Source: Marasmius tenuissimus
Taxonomy: Eukaryota > Basidiomycota > Agaricomycetes > Agaricales > Marasmiaceae
NCBI GenBank assembly: GCA_029532415.1
Contig: JAQOTA010000059.1
Span: forward strand, 310,001 to 374,000
Direction of reading: 5' to 3'
Length of the DNA: 64,000 nucleotides
Both the position numbers and the translations under genes were made by a program. Shown in pieces: positions 1 through 8,853 of this stretch. Each line of letters starts with the position of its first letter. Position 1 is the stretch's first letter. The notes below the pieces were generated by a model. That model saw only the letters and a list, made by a program, of their open reading frames with translations. It was not told the DNA's origin and did not search any database.

Positions 1-245
1 GATCGTGCGCGTTCACGCGCACCAAGCACATGAGAAGGAATCAGGGGCACAAAAAATAGATCATTAGATGGGGCCGACCTCTTTATTTTTTCAGTTGGCG
101 CCCGATCCAACTGCCCTTTTTTCGACCCTTTTCGAGGAGCAAACACTTTTCCACCCCGAGGGGCCACGTTCGAAATGGGTGCTCTTGTCGTGAAGGTGAG
201 GAGGGAGATTTGCCGACTAAAAGAAATTTCCTGCACAACAATCCA
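1..245. other. No gene recognised upstream of the first tRNA-like sequence
   Basis: I see no exon pattern, repeat or RNA here. The one open frame on the minus strand (83-283) runs into the tRNA-like sequence and has no recognisable domain. Confidence 0.4.
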
Positions 246-337
246 TACACCGTTCGTGAATCGAACCCGAGCCGCTTGCTCACAGCTCGCTACGTCTTGA
301 TGGAAGGCAAGCATGATAACCACTTCACCAACGATCT
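246..337 (-). tRNA. Intron-containing tRNA-Gly(UCC)-like sequence, possibly a pseudogene
   Basis: On the minus strand this folds as a tRNA. It has a D-arm region with GAAGTGGTTATCATG, an anticodon stem cttgc/gcaag around loop CTTCCAT (anticodon UCC, glycine), an insertion of about 20 nt directly after the base 3' of the anticodon (the usual tRNA intron site), and a T arm with TTCGATT. Removing the insertion leaves 72 nt. One mismatch in the T stem and one in the acceptor stem suggest decay. A related copy lies at 33600-33695. The anticodon was read by eye, without a covariance model. Confidence 0.5.
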
Positions 338-719
338 TCTATAACTGTGTATTAAATCATCAATGAGAGCTAGCCGTTGTGGGTGCTTGCGTGAGTAAAC
401 TTCCGAATCCGACTTGAGGTCGAATGCCAAGCTTGCACTTCGACCACGACTCCCACTACCAATTTCCTTTCAACTTCAAAGGCCGCTTTCATTGTCTCAC
501 CTTGCATTCTCTTTACAAAGACATCAGGCGGATGCTATACAATCTATATGGATCGGCTCGTGGCTTTGATAAGGTTTTGTCATAAAGGCCATGCTTTCCT
601 AACACCATCCATCGGCTAAAGGGTGCGTGGCCCATTCCTCATTCCTTCTACCACTCGCCACGACCGACAATCCTCGAAACCGGCCGTTCGTTGATAATCG
701 CAAAAGTCCAACCAACGAA
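338..719. other. 5' flank of the eIF4B/eIF4G-like gene
   Basis: No gene is seen. The first-exon frame stays open upstream of the chosen ATG to about position 620, where a stop closes it. An upstream coding exon carrying a normal eIF4B N-terminus cannot be excluded, but I found no convincing one. Confidence 0.35.
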
Positions 720-3678
720 ATGGAAGGATCTGCTAGTGGAAGGACGGATGTCAACGACATTGGCATCTCACGTTCAGCGGCACCTCGAAACCTGAAAGAC
801 TTACCTCTACCTACTGAACCTCCTTACACCGCATTCGTTGGCAACCTTTCATTTGACTTCACCGAAGCCGAACTCGAAGACTTCTTTACTTCACTCAAAG
901 TGCGTTTCTGGGTCTATCAGTGGCACAGGTACATCCAGCTAATCTCTCTTTTCAGCCTCCAAAATCAGTCAAAATCGTCCGCGACAGGGAACAGAAATCA
1001 AAAGGGTTCGGATTCGTCGAGTTTGAGGACCTCGAAGAATTGGAAGATGCCCTTTCATTGACGGGATCGGTGAGTCGCTGTCTATCTTCAGTTTTCACGC
1101 ACTATAAGATTCTGAACATTACGTGACTAGTCAATCTCTGGACGAAGGATCGGAGTCCGCATTGCTGAAGCTCGTCAGTCACCTTCTTTCCGCGTTACGG
1201 TGAAGGTCTATATTGACGTTCCGATCTGATACCAGCGAAACAACGACCAGGCGCCGGCAATTCGAACAGGGGTAGCCTTGGTGGCACATGGGAGAAGCGG
1301 AACCAAATCGTTGCCGGAATCACCGAGGCGGATGCTGGAGAGTACGAGAATACGAACACGAACCAAAAGAAGAAAAGGACGAGGACGAAGAGAGGTTCGA
1401 ATACAAAGCCACGAGTGCAAACGCAAGCACCGCCACTTCCAGAACCCATCCCTCTGGCCATCACCAAGAATCGTTGGGATCGCAGCATCTTCGCCACCAT
1501 CCCCCCAGACTCCCCCGAATTCGTCAGTAGGAAAGTCAGATCCCTGCTCAACAAACTCACCACGACGAATTTCGACTCTATCTCTGACCAAATCACCGAC
1601 TGGACGAACAAAGGCCCTACGACCCTCCCCAGAGTCGCCGAGTTGATATTCGAGCACGCTACGTTCCATGATGTCCGTTTCACCGAAACCTACGTTAGGC
1701 TGTGTCACAAGACAATGGAGCATATCAGCCCTATAGTTCAAGATCCCGAGATCAAGGATAATCGAGGACACGCCATCGCCGGTGGCCAGCTTTTCAGAAC
1801 TTATCTCCTCCACCAGTGCAAGGACGAATTCGCACGGATTTGGGGGCTCGACGAGCACTCTGCTGTTGACGAGAAGACTAGGGAACGTGGGCTGGGGTTG
1901 ATCAGGTTCGAATGTGAACTGTTCAAGTTGCAGATGATAACAGAGAGGATTATGCACGAATGTGCTAAGAGCGTCTTGGGTAATGGGAATGAGGAACGAC
2001 GGGTTGAAGGGTTATGTCTTCTTCTCATCAGGGTTGGTCGGATTCTGGATAGCCCGACGGGTCAAGGTCATATGCAGGAATACCTCGCGAGGCTGGAGGA
2101 GCTGTTCAAAAGTCCGGCTGTTTCCTTGCGGATTAGGTTCATGGTGCAGGTATGTTGGTGTTTTCGTTCTCGAAACAGCTTGTACACGTACTGACTTTGT
2201 TTACTCTCAATTTCAGGACGTCATCGAGCTCCGGGAGCGTCAGTGGGTCCCTAGAAACGTTGCGTCACCTCGTCGAGAGCCCAGTGTCGTGCCAGAGCCG
2301 AATGTCCCCACCAAGAAAGGGAAGGGCAAGGGCACGTCGAGCAAGACCAAACACAAGGCTTCGAGTTCTACACAACGACAACAACGATCCGCCACCTCCG
2401 AACTCCCAGAACCTCTCCCCCTAACCATCTCCCCCAACCGTTGGGTCCGCATCTCCCTCCGGCCTACTATCGCCCCAGACTCCCCCGAGTTCACCACTTT
2501 GAAAGTCAGGTCTCTACTCAACAAACTCACCACTACGAATTTCGACTCCATCTCTGACCAAGTCATCGTTTGGGCGGAGAAGGCGCTCGCCCGAATGGTC
2601 GAGTTGATCTTTGAGAATGCTACGTTTCATGATGCTCGGTTTACCGAAGTGTATGCTAGGTTGTGTCACAAGGCGATGGAACGGCTTCGAGAAGGACCTG
2701 GGGAACAGCTTTTCGAAGCCTACCTCCTCGGAAGGTGTAGGGACGAATTCGCAGGGATCTGGGGTCGGGAGGATGTTGGTGTTGATGAGAAGACGAGGGA
2801 GCGCGGGTTGGGGTTGATCAGGTTCGAATGTGAACTGTTCAAACTGCAGACAGTGATAACGGAGGAGTTGATGCACGAATGGGTGGAGAACTTGATCGTG
2901 GGTGATGGTATTGGTAGTGAGGAGGAGGAGCGACGCATTGAAGCGCTATGTGTTCTTCTCACCAGTGTTGGTCGGATTCTGGGTCATGTGGACGGCTACT
3001 TTGCGAAACTGGAGGAAGTGTTCAATAGTCCGGTTACTTGCTCGCGGATTAGGTTTATGGTGCAGGTACGTTGGTGATCTTCGTTGCCGTGCATGTACAC
3101 GTACTGAGTCGGGATTCCCAGGATGTCATCGAGCTCAGGGAACGTCGATGGGTCGCTAGAATCCCTCCTTCGACTCTTCCGAGGGAGAGTACCGTAGGCA
3201 CTTACTCCAGAAAAGGGAAGGGCAAGGCAGCGTCAACGAAGCCCGAGCCCAAACCTCAGCCTCGGAAGAGGCAGCCGGATACTACATCCACACCAGTGGA
3301 TGATCGACACCATCTTCGTGGCTCGAGCTCTACTCCGGTGGATGTGAGCGATCCCCAGGCCCACCTCGTCTACACCAAGGCTCGTGCTATCAAGGACTTC
3401 ATTCGCGTATCATACCCCGAGGGTATCAAACGTCCTGATCCAACGTTCAAGGCTGGAAATTCGATGGGTGTGTTTCGGTGTGTACCACTGTATTAGTCTC
3501 GAATCATCGGGCTAATTGTGAGGTGTTCGCCAGATACGACCGTGACTTTCTCCTCCAGTTCAAGTCGGCGTGCACAGTACGAGCGAACATTGTGATTCAG
3601 TTGGATGAGTTGACCGCTTTGGGACTTAACCCAGCCGAGCCGCATCCTCGCCCTACCGCCCGTGTAGGTCGTAAGTGA
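720..3678 (+). CDS. Chimeric translation-initiation protein: eIF4B-type RRM, two tandem eIF4G MIF4G domains, C-terminal eIF4E-binding motif
   Basis: Seven exons join without a frame break: 720-899, 956-1069, 1131-1173, 1236-2149, 2217-3065, 3122-3477, 3534-3678 (866 aa). Residues about 37-113 are an RRM with RNP2-like FVGNLSF and RNP1-like KGFGFVEF; the lead-in DLPLPTEPPY is typical of fungal eIF4B. A KKRTRTKRG linker leads to MIF4G-1 (about 210-430; KVRSLLNKLTTTNFDSISDQ, then DVIELRERQW). MIF4G-2 (about 512-715) repeats the linker, domain and intron site. Residues 820-826, YDRDFLL, fit the YxxxxL-phi eIF4E-binding motif and follow SYPEGIK, as in eIF4G. In canonical eIF4G that motif precedes a single MIF4G and no RRM is present. 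The inferred role is binding eIF4E, eIF4A and RNA, or acting as a competitor. The start at 720 is the first in-frame ATG. A strong gtaagt at 3671 might allow one further exon. Confidence 0.85.
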
Positions 3679-4305
3679 GGTGGCTCATCTGTGGTTGATG
3701 TGGTGGTCCGAGTCGATCTATTTTTTTTGTTACTTACCTTAGACCTACGAATCAAGAGTTTTGGCATAACTGGGTTGATCATTTTTGAAAAGTTGCTTCT
3801 TCCACTGCGAGATGACCATTGGCAGCTCAATTCGCCAGGGCCCGCATTGCGTACCTCCACGGATGGAGTTCATTGATCCCGTGTCGTCCGATGGATCGCT
3901 CATTCTTTTGTCGCCAAACTCGGGGAGTAGTTCTCGGGGCTGAGGTTGGAGCTTCGACGTGATAAATGAAACCTCCGCATAAATCTCGATACTTACATTC
4001 TCTGCCCTTGTCCCACAGTTGCACCACAACCATACCTCATATGCCGCCGAGGAACGAAGATGGAGGTGTCACGGGGGGAATTCGGGTGCAACGCTCAACT
4101 CGTCACATCGTCAGTAGGTGGGTAGCTTTTTTCGGGAAATCATGGCGGCCCGTGTACCGATGATCTGTTGACCTCCCACTCCCTAGCCTTCTGCAGACGA
4201 TCAGAGAACAACGAAGCTGTCTAACGGAAGAATTTTCTACGCGTCATCTGCCACCCTTGAACATGTACTTATAATCATCGCAAGGTCGAGTCAAAGTCAA
4301 TGGTC
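3679..4305. other. Intergenic region with the GH3 promoter
   Basis: No gene is seen. Close to the GH3 start it contains acgcgtcatctg (4239-4250) and a TATA-like cttataa (4268-4274). The same two elements lie upstream of the intact paralogue on the other strand (18178-18189), so they are probably inherited promoter parts. Confidence 0.45.
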
Positions 4306-6477
4306 ATGGCGTCTCGAAACCTATCACGCTTCATCATCCTTGGTGCTGTCGTTCACGCCTGCAACGGCGTGTTCCCAGACTGTGTCAATGGTCCTCTATC
4401 CAAAAACCTCATATGCGATCCGACTGCTCGCTCCATCGATCGTGCCAGGGCGCTCGTCAATGAGCTCACGCCCTCAGAGATGATCCAAAACTCTGTAAAC
4501 GAGTCACCGGGTGTACCACGTCTCGGTCTTCCACCATATAATTGGTGGAACGAAGCGCTTGTACATGCACAATTCACAATTCTCCTCGCATTGCTAAGTA
4601 CTTACCTACCTCCCAGCATGGCGTAACCCCAAACCACGGCGTAATCTTCGCTCCCCCAGGCGAACCTTTCAGCTTCGCAACCTCCTTCCCAGGTCCCGTA
4701 ACCCTCGGAGCCACTTTCGACGACACCCTCATCCACTCCATCGCAACAGTCATCAGCACCGAAGCTCGCGCATTCAGCAACGCCAACCGTTCCGGTCTCG
4801 ATTTCTTCACACCCAACATCAACCCATTCAAAGACCCCCGCTGGGGTCGTGGCCAAGAAACCCCCGGCGAAGACCCGTTCCACATCTCTCGATACGTATT
4901 CGAGTACGTTACTGCCCTCCAGGGGGGTATCAACCCGAAACCGTATTACAAAACCGTGGCGGATTGTAAACATTGGGCTGGGTACGATTTGGAGAACGCG
5001 GGGAATATAACGAGGCATACGTTTGATGCGAAGATTACGCAGCAAGATCTGGCGGAGTATTATTCTCCGCCGTTTCAGAGTTGTTTGAGGGATGCAAAGG
5101 TTGGGTCGATTATGTGCAGTTATAACTCGGTGAATGGGGTTCCGTCGTGTGCCAGTACCTTTCTGCTGAAAGATCTCGCGAGGGAATTATTCGAATTCGG
5201 GGACGAGGAGGAGGGGGGATGGGTTACGGGGGATTGTGGTGCCGTGGAGAGAATATTTTTGACGCATAACTATACGGAGACGGTTGTGAATGCGACGGCG
5301 GTTGCGTTGAGGGCGGGCACAGATGTTGATTGTGGGGAGGCGTTTGGGGAGCATCTTGGGGAAGCTTTAGAGCAGGGGCTTATTTCGGTGGAAGAGTTGA
5401 AGAGGTCAAAGGTTAGGTTGTATCATTCGTTGGTTAGGTGAGTGAGATGAAGACATTTCGAGTTTCACTGCATAACCAAACCCTCCGTTGAAGACTGGGG
5501 TACTTCGATCCTCCCGAACGACAATCATACCGACAGCTAGGATGGAAAGATATCAACACTCCCGGAGCACAAAAGCTTGCGTACGAAGCTGGCGTCGAAG
5601 GAATTGTCCTCCTTAAGAACGACGGTCTCCTCCCTCTCTCCTCCGAGCAACTAAAGAAAATCGCGGTAATAGGCCCATGGGCAAACGCAACCGTCCAGCT
5701 CCAATCTAGCTACCACGGTATCGCCCCGTTCCTCATAAGCCCCCAGCAAGCTTTCAAAGACGCCGGATTTGAAGTCTCGTTCATCAACGGGACGAACATT
5801 AGCTCAACTTCCACCGATGGATTCGAGGACGCGCTGAAGCTGGCGAGGGAAGCGGATCTCGTGGTGTATGCTGGTGGGTTGGATCAATCCGTCGAACATG
5901 AACAGCAGGATAGAGTGGAGATTGGATGGCCGGGGAATCAGTTAGAGCTTGTTGGCCAGCTGGCGGATGTGGGGAAGCCATTCATCGTGCTTCAGATGGG
6001 TGGAGGGCAGGTTGATAGTGAGACAATTAAGAAGAATCCAAAGGTCGGTCTTCTGGTCTTTTCTTGGATTATTTTGAGCCTCCGGATTCTGACTAGTGGC
6101 AATTCACAGATCAATGCTCTCATCTGGGGAGGCTATCCCGGACAGAGTGGTGGCAAAGTCCTCGTTGATATTATCCTAGGAAATCGGAGCCCAGCTGGTC
6201 GGCTCCCAATCACGCAGTACCCAGCGGAGTACGTCAATCAAGTCGCGTTCACCGATATGAGTCTCCGACCGTCGAGTTCGAGTGTGGGTCGGACGTACAA
6301 ATGGTACACTGGCGAGGCCGTGTACGAGTATGGGTTTGGGCTTCATTACACGACGTTCGATTTGGCTTGGGCCGGCGCGCGGGGAAGTCCTGGCGGGAGT
6401 TACAACATCCAGGATCTCGTTGCGGGTGCAAAGTCCTCCGTTTCGCATGTCGATCTGGGCATGCTGGATACGTTCGA

Positions 6478-6820
6478 AGTCAATATTCTAGGTATGGCAA
6501 CTTCGGCCTAGCTAACCATTGCGCCTACCTGACCCTACACATTGTATGATATCATTATCCCTTTGCCCTACATTACTCACTATACTCCTCCGTACTCCAC
6601 AACCCTTTGCCTTACTGATCGTACTTACTCCTACGTACATCATGCACAGTTGGACCTACATCATGCACAGTACATTCTACTCCATTCTACTATATTCTAG
6701 CTATCTAGTACTCTCGTATATAAGCTAGCTAGGAATACCATACTACCTCAGCGGTTTGTTCACCACCGCCTGAGGCTTTCTGCCTTCTCTCTTTCTCCTG
6801 CTCCCTGCAGTATTGCAACT
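6478..6820. repeat. Left LTR of the TRIM-like element
   Basis: 343 bp, same as 7851-8193 at every position I compared. It holds a TATA-like gtatataag near position 6717 and the short inverted ends AGT/ACT. A 69-codon open frame inside it occurs identically in both copies and is not considered a gene. Confidence 0.9.
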
Positions 6821-7850
6821 CAAACCGCTATTTCAAACTGCTTGCTACCCTTGTCAAAACTGCTAGCCAAGATCGTGATCATTTCACATGTCACTGTCAA
6901 AAGCTGCTGTAACGCCACGCCCCTCTCTACTCAGTGCCCAATGCTGTAATTCTATTCACCATTGATTGGCCACATTCTTGCCACGCGATATTTCCCTGCC
7001 AACGACAACACATTCCACTTCATTTCATGCCGACACCCTGATCCGTGCGACAAGCCGCTGTATCTCTGCCATCATCATTCCATATGCCAGCCGAATTCAT
7101 TCATTTGCCATGCTATTACGACACATTGCCAATTTCATTCACTTGCCAGCTCCATTCATTGCCATTGCCACTTGCCCCTTGCCTTATCCACTTGCCACGC
7201 CATTCATGCCCATTGCCATTCATGCCGTATGCGAGAAGGAAGCCTGGCTTAACATCCCGGCGACCTACTTTCATGCAGCATCTGCCCCATCATTCACATT
7301 CAGCCACCACGCGCCGTGCGAGAAGCTCAGTTCCATAATCACCAGTTCCCACGATTTTGACAGCCCATTCATTTCATTCACATCACTATCACCTGCCGAT
7401 TGCGCCACATGCGAAGATGGATTCCTTTGCCGAAGAAGATTGCCGATGAAGATTTTGATAGCCCAGATTAGGATAATCTGGATGATGAGAGATAAGAGAT
7501 GATAAGAGATGCTAGGAAAAGAAGATGATAAGCCCGGAATAGCAGATTTCGGAAGAAGACTTGCTGATTAGCCTGGGATGGATATCTCAGATGAGGAGTT
7601 TGGACCCTGCCATTCTTCGATTGCCCTGCATAACCCTGCATAGCCCTGCCTTGCCCTGCTTTGCCTGGATAAGATGTCCAGATGTGCTGATTGGTCGCAG
7701 GAGGACCTTTCTTGATGCTACACGTGTTATTAGCCTGCAGACGTGCAGATGAGTATTGCCTTTCATTTTTACTTGCGAACATTTTTCCTTTCTGTATGAC
7801 TGCCCTTTTTGATATTCTCTTTTCTTACTGCTGCCTCAGTTGAGGAGGAC

Positions 7851-8193
7851 AGTCAATATTCTAGGTATGGCAACTTCGGCCTAGCTAACCATTGCGCCTA
7901 CCTGACCCTACACATTGTATGATATCATTATCCCTTTGCCCTACATTACTCACTATACTCCTCCGTACTCCACAACCCTTTGCCTTACTGATCGTACTTA
8001 CTCCTACGTACATCATGCACAGTTGGACCTACATCATGCACAGTACATTCTACTCCATTCTACTATATTCTAGCTATCTAGTACTCTCGTATATAAGCTA
8101 GCTAGGAATACCATACTACCTCAGCGGTTTGTTCACCACCGCCTGAGGCTTTCTGCCTTCTCTCTTTCTCCTGCTCCCTGCAGTATTGCAACT
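7851..8193. repeat. Right LTR of the TRIM-like element
   Basis: Second 343 bp direct copy, preceded by the purine tract and followed directly by the duplicated target TTCGA and the remaining GH3 codons. Confidence 0.9.
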
Positions 8194-8514
8194 TTCGAAG
8201 TGGAGGTGAAGAATACAGGCAAGATTCAATCGGACTATGTGGCCTTGCTATTCTCTCGAACCACTGCAGGACCGTCCCCTGCACCCTTGAAGGAGCTGGT
8301 GTCTTACACGCGTTTAAAGGGGCTAGAGTCTGGACAAAGCGCAACAGCGGAGTTAAGGGTTACGCTTGGAAGTATTGCGAGAACGGACAAGGAGGGTAAT
8401 AGGGTTTTGTATCCGGGGAGGTATGAGTTGATGCTTGATATGGATGGGAAGGTGATGAAGATGATCACACTTATTGGAAGCAAGGAGAAGTTGATTGCGT
8501 GGCCAAAACTGTAG

Positions 8515-8853
8515 TTGGTTTCTTTGCGGTGTACAACCATAAAATTTGAACGAGACTGAAGAGGTTGGCGTAAATCGTAGACCCTAGAAGTTTCTGGTCG
8601 CCCGAAGTTTCACCGTTCTCGCCGACACTTTCGGACACCTTGAAAATTGCTACATGTGCTGCAGGTGTCAATTTTTCTGTCTACTTCTCTACTCACACTC
8701 GGAAGGCTTGGGAACAGGAGCATTGAACTAAGGGAAGATGAAGGGAAGACCCTTCCGTAAGGTGTTTGTATGGTCATAACGCTACACAAATACATCCATG
8801 ATCAAGAAAGTACTCTATACGGAGGCAAGTTCAACTGATGCCACCGGCCTGGA
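8515..8853. other. Intergenic, 3' ends of two convergent genes
   Basis: This lies between the GH3 stop and the stop of the kinase/zinc-finger pseudogene on the opposite strand. I see nothing further in it. Confidence 0.4.

Larger units (their letters stand above)
6478..8193. mobile_element. Non-autonomous (TRIM-like) LTR retroelement inside the GH3 exon
   Basis: Two 343 bp direct repeats (6478-6820, 7851-8193) look identical and flank a 1,030 bp non-coding centre. The 5 bp target TTCGA is duplicated at 6473-6477 and 8194-8198. Removing the element restores the GH3 codons. A purine tract (gaggagga) sits next to the right repeat, as a polypurine tract would. The repeat ends AGT...ACT are not the usual TG...CA. 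The centre is rich in TGCCATT-like words at 7070-7230. No gag or pol sequence is present, so movement would need enzymes supplied in trans. Confidence 0.88.
4306..8514 (+). pseudogene. GH3 beta-xylosidase, coding sequence interrupted by an LTR element
   Basis: Coding blocks are 4306-4560, 4617-5437, 5494-6043, 6110-6477 and 8199-8514. With the insertion ignored they join to an open frame of 769 aa, the normal size for a fungal secreted GH3 xylosidase. A signal peptide is visible at the N-terminus. Family motifs are NINPFKDPRWGRGQETPGED, ADCKHWAGYDLE and the nucleophile region GWVTGDCGAV (Asp291). The C-terminal fibronectin III-like domain (VKNTG...PGRYELMLD) lies beyond the insertion. The enzyme family releases xylose from xylo-oligosaccharides outside the cell. 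A 1,716 bp element after the LDTF codons of exon 4 brings stops in all frames I tried, and the nearest splice sites do not restore frame. The reading frame is otherwise undamaged, so the break is recent. ATG 4306 was chosen over 4300 because it matches the paralogue's start. Confidence 0.88.

Noticed and set aside
1208..1957. 249-codon open frame antisense to the first MIF4G domain
   Set aside because: Shadow of a strongly biased coding exon; a similar shadow lies opposite the second MIF4G copy.
6519..6728. 69-codon open frame repeated identically at 7892-8101
   Set aside because: It lies inside the two LTRs; identity reflects the young element, not protein conservation.
7050..7250. Repeated TGCCATT-like words considered as a possible CRISPR-like or minisatellite array
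   Set aside because: No fixed repeat unit or spacing; it is low-complexity sequence in the centre of the TRIM-like element. No CRISPR array is expected in a fungal nucleus and none is seen.
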